This document shows positions 42,952 through 51,878 of a stretch of 64,000 nt of DNA, one piece after another (the stretch's first letter is position 1; every line of letters starts with the position of its first letter). A model generated the notes under the pieces. That model was given only the letters and a program-made list of their open reading frames with translations. It was not told where the DNA came from and ran no database searches. This stretch comes from CAYRFQ01 sp964423615 (lineage in GTDB: Bacteria; Planctomycetota; Planctomycetia; Gemmatales; Gemmataceae): assembly GCA_964423615.1 (NCBI GenBank), contig CAYRFQ010000001.1:124001-188000 (forward strand), given 5' to 3'. The position numbers and the translations under genes are program-made.

Positions 42952-44913
42952 ATGGCGACCGATCTCGCTGGCGTCTGGTATTACACGAACAATCGAAGAA
43001 AACACGGGCCTGTCTCGTTTAATGAAATCCAGTCACTCGTCCGAAACGGAACCTTGAATCCCACCGACCTTATCTGGCAAGAAGGCATGCCCGACTGGGT
43101 GCAAGTCCAAGCGTGTCAGGAGTTGATCGGAGACCAACACGGTGGAGATGTTTCCAGCCAGGGGGCGTTGGGGCACTCGGAGAACGATGACCTTCCCGGG
43201 CTTGCCGGAATCTCTGGAAGACCTTTGCCATCGGGACGGCGAAACAAGCGAAAACCACCACTCCGAAACGACCTCGACGATGACAAAAAGGATACGCCAC
43301 TTCGACCGAGACCAATTCCTGGCCTGACCGACGACGACCCGGAAGAGACAGACCAGCCCCGTCGGCGACGCCGACGACGAAAACCTCGCCCCAAGTCGTC
43401 CTCTACGGTCATGGTGATTGCCGGAGCAGTGGGGCTATTCGTGTTGTTTCTGATCATCGGATTAGCCATCACGGCTATTGCACGCAGTGGCAAGGACGTC
43501 ACGTTACACGGAAAGCGATCTTGGAACTTGCGCCAGGGTGAAGCCAAAAGCTTCCCGATTCGTTTCAACAAAGACCACGTCGTCGATATTTCTGTTACCA
43601 GCAAAGGTCAGTCGGATGTTGATCTCTTCGTCTTTGACGGAAAAAAACTCATCGTCGCTGACGAAGGCTGGGGACAGCACTGCGAACTCAATTTTATCCC
43701 TGACCGCACAAAAACCTACAAAGTCGTTGTCATCAATCGAGTATGGCTCGGACATGAATTCAACGCCTCCCGCAATGCGTCCAACTCTGGAACGCTTGAA
43801 TACACCCAAACCCCGCAAAAGGTGATGCGGGCCAGGATGGCGGAGGAAGCCAAGCGAGAAAAAGCCACCAAAGAGAAAGAAGCATCGCAGCCCAAGAAGA
43901 AAACTCCAGAGAAGGAACCCAAGGTCAAAAACGCTGAAAAACAACCCACCACACGCCAAACGGTCAAAGTCTTGACCGTGAGCCAAGCGATTCAAGATCG
44001 CCTGGAGGCTGCCAAACACAAAACCTATCCTGTGCGACTGCTCGCAGGCGTTCCTTACACGATCGATATGACGAGCAGCCAGTTCCATTCCCGCGTGATC
44101 TTGTACGATGCTCAATCTCGCCGCCTCCAATTCGACGACCAAAAAGGTGGAGGAAACAACGCTCGGATTCAGTACGTCCCTGCCAAAACCGGTTTGTTTC
44201 AGATCGTCACCGACGCGAAAGATGATTTGCCTGGGAACTTCCAACTCAAGGTTTCCCGGACAACAACTCTGTCGATGAATCGAGCGACCACAGGTTCGCT
44301 AGCCAAGCACGAGGAGCAAACGTTCGCGGTCTCGTTGACGGGAGGCCGAACATACACCTTTGATCTCATCAGTTCGGCGTTCGATGCTCACTTAACGCTG
44401 CGAAACCGAAATTTGCAGGAAATTGTCGCGGACGATGACGGAGGAACCGGGACCAACTCACGGATCGTCTTCCGTCCGGTCCAGTCGGGAAGGTATCTGC
44501 TGACTGCAAAGGCACTTTTCCATCGGACCGGGACATTCCAGATCGTTGCGAGCGAGAAGCGAACGACCAAGAAGGCGGCTGTGGAAGACATCGAACAACG
44601 CCTTCGATTCTTTGGAACGAAAGCCACTGCAACGGGAACCATTTCGTCCCGCACGAAGGCCACCTTCATCGTGAAATTGTACAAATCAAGAAATTACACC
44701 GTGGACGTGATGGCACTTACGCCGAAATTCGATCCGAGCGTGAGGGTGCGAACGTCGACGAACCGTTCCGTCGGTTTTGATAATAACAGCGGCGGAAAGC
44801 TCAACGCCAGACTGACTTTCGAAGCTCGAAAGACTGACGACTACGAGGTGGAAGTGCGAGGGCATGGTCCTACCCCAACGGGCCGATTTCAGGTTGTGAT
44901 CCAGGAATCGTAA
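42952..44913 (+). CDS. GYF_2-TM-PPC protein, copy B
   Basis: A 653-residue paralogue of the preceding gene. GYF_2 domain at 1-57 (VWYYTNNRRKHGPVSFNEIQ, LIWQEGMPDWVQV), then a basic linker ending in an Arg-rich block (PRRRRRRRKPRP), a membrane helix at about 152-176, and four PPC-like modules separated after the first by a charged Lys/Glu-rich segment (about 290-335). Each module shows a strand pattern ending near V-D-D or L-Y-D, for example RVILYDAQSRRLQFDD and HLTLRNRNLQEIVADDDGGT. Clear GGAGG-type site before ATG 42952. Function unknown. Confidence 0.88.
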   Translation: MATDLAGVWYYTNNRRKHGPVSFNEIQSLVRNGTLNPTDLIWQEGMPDWVQVQACQELIGDQHGGDVSSQGALGHSENDDLPGLAGISGRPLPSGRRNKRKPPLRNDLDDDKKDTPLRPRPIPGLTDDDPEETDQPRRRRRRRKPRPKSSSTVMVIAGAVGLFVLFLIIGLAITAIARSGKDVTLHGKRSWNLRQGEAKSFPIRFNKDHVVDISVTSKGQSDVDLFVFDGKKLIVADEGWGQHCELNFIPDRTKTYKVVVINRVWLGHEFNASRNASNSGTLEYTQTPQKVMRARMAEEAKREKATKEKEASQPKKKTPEKEPKVKNAEKQPTTRQTVKVLTVSQAIQDRLEAAKHKTYPVRLLAGVPYTIDMTSSQFHSRVILYDAQSRRLQFDDQKGGGNNARIQYVPAKTGLFQIVTDAKDDLPGNFQLKVSRTTTLSMNRATTGSLAKHEEQTFAVSLTGGRTYTFDLISSAFDAHLTLRNRNLQEIVADDDGGTGTNSRIVFRPVQSGRYLLTAKALFHRTGTFQIVASEKRTTKKAAVEDIEQRLRFFGTKATATGTISSRTKATFIVKLYKSRNYTVDVMALTPKFDPSVRVRTSTNRSVGFDNNSGGKLNARLTFEARKTDDYEVEVRGHGPTPTGRFQVVIQES

Positions 44914-45074
44914 ACCGCCGTTTCGCGGAGGTCATTGTCAGAGAATTGGAAATTGAGCCAAGTTGAGAAAATCCCATTCTTTATTGCGGGTTGTGAATGG
45001 ATGGTGAGAGATTGTAGAGTGAGTCTTTGTGAATAATGACTACTCCGACCTCCACCCCAAGAAGGATCTCCGCC

Positions 45075-46463
45075 ATGCGATGTGGTTTGTCTCTGCTTAG
45101 CCTTATCCTCGTTCTGGTACCTCTTTCCGCCGATACGGTCCAGAAGCCCAAGGAGAAGACGCTGTCGGACTTGCGGACACACAAATTCGGCAGCGACTGG
45201 CCGCGTTTCCTTGGGCCCACCGGTGACAACGTTTCGACGGAAAAGGGAATCATCAAAACTTGGCCTGAGAAGGGGCTCAAGGTCGTCTGGCACACCAAGG
45301 TGGGCGAGGGCTACAGTATGCCCGTGATCAGCAGGGGCCGACTTTTTCATTTCGAACGCATACCGGATACGAACACAGCCCGACTCCGTTGCTTCCGCAG
45401 CGAAACTGGTAAAGAACTCTGGAAGTTCACTTACCCCACGACCTACACTGACAAATACAACTACGACGGGGGACCGCGCACGAGTCCAACCGTTTCGGGC
45501 AACCGGGTCGTAATCTACGGTCCTGAGGGGATGCTCCATTGTTTGGAGGCCAGCAACGGTAAGTTGCTTTGGAAGGTCGACACGACCAAACGCTATAACG
45601 TCATCCAAAACTTTTTCGGCGTCGGGTGTTCGCCTGCCATCGAGGGAAAACGGGTAATTGTTCAGGTGGGAGGGAGTCCAAAAGGTAGCGACAAACTCCA
45701 GTTTCAGGCTCTCAAAGGAAACGGCAGTGGGATCGTTGCGTTCGACTTGGAAACAGGCCAAGAGGTCTACAAGAAGACCGACGAACTGGCGAGCTACTCG
45801 AGTCCGACGTTCGCCACGATCAAAGGCCGGCGTTGGGGATTTATGTTCACTCGCGGTGGGCTCGTCGGCTTTGGTCCCAAAGAGGGTACAGTCCATTTTC
45901 GATTTCCTTGGCGTGCTGACATTTTAGAAAGCGTCAACGCCGCCAACCCCGTCGTTGTCGATGACAAAGTCCTAATCTCAGAAACCTATGGGCCAGGTTC
46001 GGCGGTCTTGCAAATCGTTGACAAAAGCTACAAGGTCCTTTGGAAAGACGACGATAAAGATCCGGCGAAAAAGGCTTTTCAGTGCCACTGGAACACCCCC
46101 ATCCATCACAACGGTTACGTCTATGGTTGCAGCGGACGCAACTTGGAGAACGCCGACATCCGTTGCGTCGACCTCAAGACGGGAAAGGTCATGTGGCGCG
46201 TGGGGAACACAACTCGATCCTCCCTCTTGAAGGTCGACGATTATTTCATTGCCCAACGTGAGATCGGAAGTTTGATCTTATTCAAGGCGAACCCCAGGAA
46301 GTTTGAAGTTGTATCCGTCGTCCCGGTGCTGGATCCCAAGACCGGAAAGTCACTCTTACAACGACCCTGTTGGGGAGCGCCGGTCTTATCGCACGGGTTG
46401 CTCTATGTGAGGGGGGCCGGAAGATTGGTCTGCCTGGAGTTGATTCGGACGAAACAGAAGTGA
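45075..46463 (+). CDS. Exported PQQ-like beta-propeller protein
   Basis: A 462-residue exported protein with the repeated WD/PQQ-type blades of BamB-like propellers, including DWPRFLGPTGDNVST, SETGKELWKFTY, LEASNGKLLWKVDT, FDLETGQEVYKK and VDLKTGKVMWRVGN. A signal peptide covers the first 25 or so residues (SLLSLILVLVPLSAD). AAGGA nine bases before ATG 45075 favours that start over 45036. In planctomycetes such proteins are numerous; this one has no adjacent dehydrogenase, so a structural or binding role is more likely than catalysis. Confidence 0.9.
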   Translation: MRCGLSLLSLILVLVPLSADTVQKPKEKTLSDLRTHKFGSDWPRFLGPTGDNVSTEKGIIKTWPEKGLKVVWHTKVGEGYSMPVISRGRLFHFERIPDTNTARLRCFRSETGKELWKFTYPTTYTDKYNYDGGPRTSPTVSGNRVVIYGPEGMLHCLEASNGKLLWKVDTTKRYNVIQNFFGVGCSPAIEGKRVIVQVGGSPKGSDKLQFQALKGNGSGIVAFDLETGQEVYKKTDELASYSSPTFATIKGRRWGFMFTRGGLVGFGPKEGTVHFRFPWRADILESVNAANPVVVDDKVLISETYGPGSAVLQIVDKSYKVLWKDDDKDPAKKAFQCHWNTPIHHNGYVYGCSGRNLENADIRCVDLKTGKVMWRVGNTTRSSLLKVDDYFIAQREIGSLILFKANPRKFEVVSVVPVLDPKTGKSLLQRPCWGAPVLSHGLLYVRGAGRLVCLELIRTKQK

Positions 46464-46494
46464 GCTTGGGGTGGGTGAAAAAAAGCCGAGCGCT

Positions 46495-47166
46495 TCAGAG
46501 CGTATCAATTCCAATGCCATTGGAACCATGCAGTACGTGTTGGGTGAGTGTCTGGGGATCATGCACCAGGTAGGTGGGAGCGTGCTCGGCCAGACTGTCC
46601 GCTGTGTTGAAGCCCCAGGTCACGGCGGCCACATCGATATTGGCTTTCTTAGCGGCTTCGATGTCTCGAATCTCATCGCCAACATATAAAACGCTGTCGT
46701 TGGTTACCTTCTCGGCCTTCAGACGCCGCTTGATTGCTCGAGATTTACCGAACAACCGCGGATAACCGATTACGAAGTCGAACAGGTTTTCCACTTTGTT
46801 GGCTTGGAGACAGACCGAAATGTTCTCTTGGGAGTTCGACGAAATGATGCCATGTCGGACTCCATGGTCTTTCATTGCGAGGAGTGAATCGAGGATCCCG
46901 ACATTTAACTCGATCTCCTCCATCCGATCGTTCTGGATTCGAAGATACTCTCGGATGAGAGAAGGTAGTCGAAGGATGGGAATTTTGTGATGTCGGATGA
47001 ATTTCCGCGCCGTGAATGTCCGAACGGATTCAGGGTCTTCGATCCGCTCGAACCCGTACTTCTCGGCCATAACGTTGTACACCTCGAGCGCTGACCCGAG
47101 CGTATCCGCCAAGGTTCCGTCGAAGTCCCAGACGAGCAAACCATATTGCGTTTCGGGCATGGGCAT
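46495..47166 (-). CDS. HAD-family phosphatase, phosphoglycolate phosphatase-like
   Basis: A 223-residue cytosolic HAD hydrolase. Motif I with the nucleophile is VWDFDGTLADTLG, motif II ISSNSQENIS, motif III the lysine in FGKSRAIKRRLK, and motif IV VGDEIRDIEAAKKA. A helical cap domain sits between motifs I and II, as in phosphoglycolate phosphatase and related beta-phosphoglucomutases. The substrate cannot be assigned. It converges with the propeller gene. Confidence 0.9.
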   Translation of the reverse strand: MPMPETQYGLLVWDFDGTLADTLGSALEVYNVMAEKYGFERIEDPESVRTFTARKFIRHHKIPILRLPSLIREYLRIQNDRMEEIELNVGILDSLLAMKDHGVRHGIISSNSQENISVCLQANKVENLFDFVIGYPRLFGKSRAIKRRLKAEKVTNDSVLYVGDEIRDIEAAKKANIDVAAVTWGFNTADSLAEHAPTYLVHDPQTLTQHVLHGSNGIGIDTL

Positions 47167-47372
47167 TACGAGGGTTAAGTGTGAATAGATAGTGGTGAGG
47201 GTAATTAGAGAGGTTCGCGGTTGTGTTAGGTAGGGTTCGTAGTCCCTTGGAGTCTTCAGGCCAAGAACCTTTCTCCACCAGGGGAGAAAGACTTTGAATG
47301 CTAAAAATCTGTAGCCAATACAACCGGGAACCTCTGTAACGTGAAGTTCGTTGAGTGTTAAACAACCGAGAG

Positions 47373-48083
47373 TTAACTTCTCTTCTTTGTTTTCAGAAAT
47401 CGGAGAAAGTAATTTTCACCCAAAAAGTCCTTTCGCTCGACTTTTTGGAAACCACAACTTTCGATCTCGGCTGTAAAAACTTCTTCACCGGCTCGGACGT
47501 GCGACATCAGCCACGCTTTCGTCTTCCCTTTGATTCGATGAAAGTCAATCAAGATGACCTGACCACCGGGCCGTAGTGCTTTGTGGATCGAGGCCATAGT
47601 GCGATATGGGAATTCAAAATGATGGTACGTGTCACAGATGAAAACAACATCGACCGACTGGGCAGGAAGTTCCACTGATTTCTGAGAACATAGTACCGAG
47701 ACAACGTTTTTTATTCCTTCTTTCTGACACGTCTTCTCTATGTGCTTCAGAAAAGTCTTGGCAATGTCGACGGCGTAGACTTTCCCTTTCGGGCCGACTT
47801 GTTTGGCAAACATACGGGTGAACAACCCAGTCCCAGCCCCAACATCTGCCATCACCGTTCCAGGTTTAAGTTTGCAAGCCTTCAAGATTTCCTGGCGGTG
47901 CTCGAAGACGTCGCGGGTTTCCCGTTCGAATCTCTTGACAAACGCTTCTGGATCGGGGTTTTCAAAGGACTTGTTGATTCCAGGCTTTACACTCTTTTTT
48001 TGTGCCAGAGCGACCGAGCCGTTTCCGCTGACGAAAGCAAGGATCATCAAGGTCGTAAACGACCAATGCAGTAGACATCTCAT
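47373..48083 (-). CDS. Exported class I SAM-dependent methyltransferase
   Basis: A 236-residue methyltransferase with motif I VMADVGAGTGLFTRMFAKQV and further motifs YAVDIAKTFLKHIE, DVVFICDTYHHFEFPY and ALRPGGQVILIDF, so the SAM-binding fold is intact. Unusually, the N-terminus is a good signal peptide (TTLMILAFVSGNGSVALAQ), which implies that the enzyme acts outside the cytoplasm, where SAM is not normally supplied. It could alternatively be membrane-tethered with the signal acting as an anchor. No substrate is evident. Confidence 0.87.
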   Translation of the reverse strand: MRCLLHWSFTTLMILAFVSGNGSVALAQKKSVKPGINKSFENPDPEAFVKRFERETRDVFEHRQEILKACKLKPGTVMADVGAGTGLFTRMFAKQVGPKGKVYAVDIAKTFLKHIEKTCQKEGIKNVVSVLCSQKSVELPAQSVDVVFICDTYHHFEFPYRTMASIHKALRPGGQVILIDFHRIKGKTKAWLMSHVRAGEEVFTAEIESCGFQKVERKDFLGENYFLRFLKTKKRS

Positions 48084-48746
48084 TTCGAAAAAGCTCCGAG
48101 AAGGATAGGTCAGGACGGATCATAATTTTTGTACGATTTTGGACCCCAAGACGCAATCGACAATCGTTGAAGGGTGCTCTCGATTTTGGAATTGTAGCCA
48201 GAAAGATCGACTTGATGGATGGATGCAAAACGAACGATGGGGTGGTCTTGGGTATCGGATGGGGTATTCTGATACGCACTAGCTATTGGAAAAAATAGGA
48301 CGAACACGCCCGGCCAAATTCCCCAGAGCTTCACAACGGTCCAGCAGACTCAAACATCCCTATCGTCACTTCTCAATGTACCAAAGCACCTCAAGGGCCG
48401 GACTCTTTTCGTGTAAGATGTTGTTCTCGCTGGAGAGTATTGTGGACCTTCTCAACGACTCGTCTGATCGACACACCGGAACCATCGGGAGTAGACCTTC
48501 AACGACATGGCCTTCAGTTCCCGGCGAGCCATTACAATGACCTTGCGGTCTCGCTCCTCACGATTCGCAATTCGATTGGATCGAAGTTGTGAACCAGTTT
48601 GGAATACTAAATCGAAGTTCTCAGGTTCATGACCTGGTTGGGTAAGTGTAACCAAAAAAGGTCCACGAACTTCGAAATGGGGGGACCTTAATTCGGGTTT
48701 GTTACTAAAATAAACTGAGTAGTGAGAACCCAGAGAGGTATCAGTT
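48084..48746. other. Intergenic region, 663 bp, upstream of adk
   Basis: Apart from the doubtful minus-strand frame at 48110-48334, no gene is seen. Frames at 48286-48540 (plus) and 48452-48655 (minus) carry no recognisable feature. The adk promoter probably lies near the end. Confidence 0.4.
48110..48334 (-). CDS. Possible small exported protein
   Basis: A 74-codon frame beginning at GTG with a signal-peptide-like segment (LWGIWPGVFVLFFPIASAYQ) and ending 26 bases before the methyltransferase gene. The hydrophobic start is suggestive, but no family is recognised and the ribosome site is weak. Confidence 0.3.
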   Translation of the reverse strand: MKLWGIWPGVFVLFFPIASAYQNTPSDTQDHPIVRFASIHQVDLSGYNSKIESTLQRLSIASWGPKSYKNYDPS

Positions 48747-49502
48747 ATGAGTGAAATCTTTGATCGAAATGCGTGGTTGAAAGGGAATGAGGCTCAGTGT
48801 AACGTTCCCCCCCCATTGGTGGACCGTCCGGTTCGATTGGTTCTGGTGGGCGCCCCGGGAGTTGGGAAAGGCACACAAGCGGAACTCCTGAGCCAAACTT
48901 TGGGAGCTTGTCACTTGTCGACGGGGGATGTATTCCGAGCCGCTCAGTGTGAGGACAATCCTACTCCCGCACTGTCGCAGGCGTTGGAGGCGATGCAAAA
49001 GGGAGAGTTGGTTTCCGACGAGATGGTAGTGGCTTTGGTCCGGGAGCGCTCAGGTTGTTTGCGATGCCGAGGTGGTTTCCTCCTCGATGGCTTCCCGAGA
49101 ACAGTGATGCAAGCGGAAGCACTGGAGGGAATCCTCGCCGAGCAGCATATCCAGCTCGATGCCGTGATCAACTACGACCTTCCTCTGGAAGAGATCGTGT
49201 CACGATTGAGTGGACGCCGGACCTGCTCGAAGTGCAAAGCCATCTACCACATCGAGTCCAGGCCCCCTAAAGTGGCCGATGTGTGTGATCAGTGCGGAGG
49301 CAGCCTCTACCAGCGAGACGACGACAAGCCGGAGGCGATCCGTACACGCATGCAGACTTACAAGGAGAAAACAGCGCCCCTCGTCGAGCACTACCAGAAG
49401 GATGAGAAGTTGGTAACTGTTCCGGCAAATGGTTCGCCTGAGGAAATTCTAGAGCGATCGCTTCAAAAGTTGTCGGAACGTGTCGATATCAGTGCTATCT
49501 GA
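48747..49502 (+). CDS. adk: Adenylate kinase with zinc-type LID
   Basis: Essential enzyme interconverting AMP, ADP and ATP, 251 residues. P-loop GAPGVGKGTQAEL is near residue 35, followed by STGDVFR, DGFPRTVMQAEALE and an RLSGRR region. The LID carries four cysteines (CSKC and CDQCGG), a zinc-type LID as in Gram-positive enzymes. A 25-residue N-terminal extension before the P-loop is longer than usual and contains the sequence DRPVRLVLVG. Start ATG 48747 is preceded by GAGAGG. A dispersed repeat half-site and a hairpin lie just after the stop. Confidence 0.95.
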   Translation: MSEIFDRNAWLKGNEAQCNVPPPLVDRPVRLVLVGAPGVGKGTQAELLSQTLGACHLSTGDVFRAAQCEDNPTPALSQALEAMQKGELVSDEMVVALVRERSGCLRCRGGFLLDGFPRTVMQAEALEGILAEQHIQLDAVINYDLPLEEIVSRLSGRRTCSKCKAIYHIESRPPKVADVCDQCGGSLYQRDDDKPEAIRTRMQTYKEKTAPLVEHYQKDEKLVTVPANGSPEEILERSLQKLSERVDISAI

Positions 49503-50345
49503 ATGGAGCAAAATGTAGGTGGCAGAAACGGCTCGATCGACCCTGTGTGCCAGTCGAGCCAAGAACCCTGGCAAAACACGAAACGAAATCAACACCGTTG
49601 GTCGCACTTTATTTTGAGTCGCGATAAACGTATTGAAAGTCTCCGGAAAACCTGAGTTCGGGATTGTTCAAAAACTGGAGAATGGCGCCAGCAATAGGTT
49701 GTCGGCGCCAACCTGAGCTAGTGATGTGAGCTGCCACACAAGTACCACTAACGTACGTTTCGACGTTCCGTGTGGATTTGCGTTGGCTTCTAGTACTGCT
49801 GCGGAGGCAACTTGAACTTCGCCCAAACGCTCAGTTTTGTCTTTGGGTGCCTCTGCGCAGTTAATCGTAACTGAATGTTGGTAATCTGGTTTGGAAACAA
49901 CCTGAAGCCTGATCAAGGACCTGGATTCATTGCTGGCTTGCGTCTAGCGATAGAGGCTGATCTCCGAAGACAATTCTTTGTTTCTGCAGACCTTCCCTCC
50001 AATTTACGATTTTCGTCTCAATTGCCTCGTAATTTACAAAAGCCACCACTTCTGGGGAGAAGCAAGCAGTAAAATCCGTCTAACCCAGAGAGTAAGTCTG
50101 TCACCATCATTTTTCCGACAACACCTTTCCTCGTAATTCCAAGAAAATCGGATTCCGGGGTGGTAAGTCGTTGCCATGTTGCAACGAGTGTGGTTGAATG
50201 AAAACTTGACGAATTTTGCGTTTGTGCAAAGGAAACTGACGAATCGTCGAACAAATCATAAGGGAACTTCAACTTTCCACCTTCGTTCCCGTGTCTATGT
50301 GGTCAAATTAGATTAAGTAGACCATTCCTCTCGGAGCACCGACAA
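49503..50345. other. Intergenic region, 843 bp
   Basis: Begins with the repeat motif AAAATGTAGGTGGC at 49510-49523 and a hairpin (GGCTCGA at 49530-49536 with TCGAGCC at 49554-49560). The minus-strand frames at 49668-49916 and 50018-50272 have no recognisable domain. I cannot support a gene here. Confidence 0.4.
49530..49560 (+). other. Hairpin after adk
   Basis: GGCTCGA and TCGAGCC form a seven-base stem with an inner CTG/CAG, 28 bases after the adk stop. There is no T-run, so it could be a transcript 3' end or part of the dispersed repeat whose half-site lies at 49510. Confidence 0.4.
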
Positions 50346-51653
50346 ATGGGTTGTGACATGGTGGTGGCACTGGGACCGGCAACCGTAAACCGGTCGACCA
50401 TTTTTGGCTTGAACAGCCATAGACCTGCCCAGGAACTTCAAAACATCGTTTTGAATTCGGGTGCCCGGCACTCCCCAGGGGAAATGGTCCGCGTTCAACA
50501 CATGCAGCTTTCTCAGACCAAACGGACCTTTACTACTCTCGGTTGTCAACCGGAGAACTGTTGGGGCTATCTTCACGGGATCAACGAACACCACGTTGCC
50601 ATAGGTTGTTCGAATTGGGGCAGTTTGGTCAAAAGTAAGATGCAAGGTTTGCTAGGAACCGACTTAGTGCGGCTGGCTCTGGAGAGGACCGACAGTGCTC
50701 GTCATGCTGTCGAACTTCTTACCAGCCTCATCACGCGGCACGGCCAGGGACGATTTGCTGGCTTTCCTTCCGCCACAGAAGAAGACCATGTCTTCATGGT
50801 GGCGGACCCTCGTGAGGCTTTCACTGTCGAAGCCGCCGGAAAATACTGGGCTTTGCAACAAATTCTGGAAATTCGGGCCTCGGGTGACGTGAGCGTCATC
50901 CGACAAGATTGGAACCGAATTTCTCCTGGGCTCGCTGCACACGCGATCGACAACGGTTGGTGGATGGCCGACGGGAGTAAACTGGATTTCGCCGGTAGCC
51001 TGAACACTGATCCTACAGGAAGGGCTTCGGCTCTTCGACGTTGGGGTCGGTTAACGTACATGATGGAAAGTCAAAATGGTGCGATCGACAATGCGTTCTT
51101 GCGGCAAGTCCTGAGCGATCACTACGAAACCACACCTTACGAGGTCGACCCACTCCACGGACCAATGAACCCCACTCCGCTTTGTCGCCACGACTTCGGC
51201 CGAAGCAATTTGGCTACTAGCGCAAGCTTCATCGTCGAATTGGTCGACGCACCAGATGGCATTGCGATTGCATGGTGCGCGTTTGGTCCTCCGTGCATTA
51301 GCCTCTACTTCCCGTTGATCTTGGCCGAAGGAGCTCTGCCAACTGCTTTCTCCGAGGACTCCGTCGAGTTCCGTTACCAAAATATGTGGAACGCCTGGGC
51401 CCAACTTCGCGAGTACATGGGCTTTGATCGAGATTGCTGGAAAATGGTCCGTGAGCGATTGGCTTGGCTACAGTCCCGTCTGGATCAAGAGACCGACGAC
51501 TTTCTTCAGGAGGTCACTCGCCTCCGACGTGAAGGCGGACTTTGCGACGTCCCAAGACTGGCAGGTTTGTTGATGGAAAATCACCTCGAACAGTTTGATG
51601 CTGTTCTTCACGGCATCTTGGGACCAGCCGAGCCGCTTGTAGCAAGTGCCTAA
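50346..51653 (+). CDS. C69/secernin-type peptidase
   Basis: Cytosolic protein of 435 residues resembling dipeptidases of family C69 (PepD/secernin), which belong to the Ntn-hydrolase class. The N-terminus MGCDMVVALGPATVNRSTIF and GLNSHRP follows the family pattern MCDTxVA...GxNSDRP; the nucleophile would be Cys3 after processing. ATEEDHVFMVADPREAFTVE and PVEFRYQNMWNAW-like segments fit too. No signal peptide is present. The role, presumably peptide hydrolysis, is inferred from family membership. Confidence 0.86.
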   Translation: MGCDMVVALGPATVNRSTIFGLNSHRPAQELQNIVLNSGARHSPGEMVRVQHMQLSQTKRTFTTLGCQPENCWGYLHGINEHHVAIGCSNWGSLVKSKMQGLLGTDLVRLALERTDSARHAVELLTSLITRHGQGRFAGFPSATEEDHVFMVADPREAFTVEAAGKYWALQQILEIRASGDVSVIRQDWNRISPGLAAHAIDNGWWMADGSKLDFAGSLNTDPTGRASALRRWGRLTYMMESQNGAIDNAFLRQVLSDHYETTPYEVDPLHGPMNPTPLCRHDFGRSNLATSASFIVELVDAPDGIAIAWCAFGPPCISLYFPLILAEGALPTAFSEDSVEFRYQNMWNAWAQLREYMGFDRDCWKMVRERLAWLQSRLDQETDDFLQEVTRLRREGGLCDVPRLAGLLMENHLEQFDAVLHGILGPAEPLVASA

Positions 51654-51878
51654 TTGAGATGCGCCCGAAAATTGGTTATCTGAAAGCATGCTGCTGCTCA
51701 AGGCAGAAGCATGTCACCCGACTACGTAATTGGGGAATCAGTGGTACACCCAAAGTGGAAGCCCACATGTGGCAGATGACACCAACCCACGCACAACGAA
51801 ACCTTCAAGCATACAACCAACTCTAATCAATAGGCACCAGAAAGTTTCGAACATCCCGAAACGACCAGGAATCTCCTC

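Noticed and set aside
43504..44244. 246-codon minus-strand open frame
   Set aside because: Antisense to GYF_2 copy B; composition is that of a shadow frame.
44889..45896. 335-codon minus-strand open frame
   Set aside because: Antisense to the beta-propeller gene, which has convincing blades; no recognisable domain.
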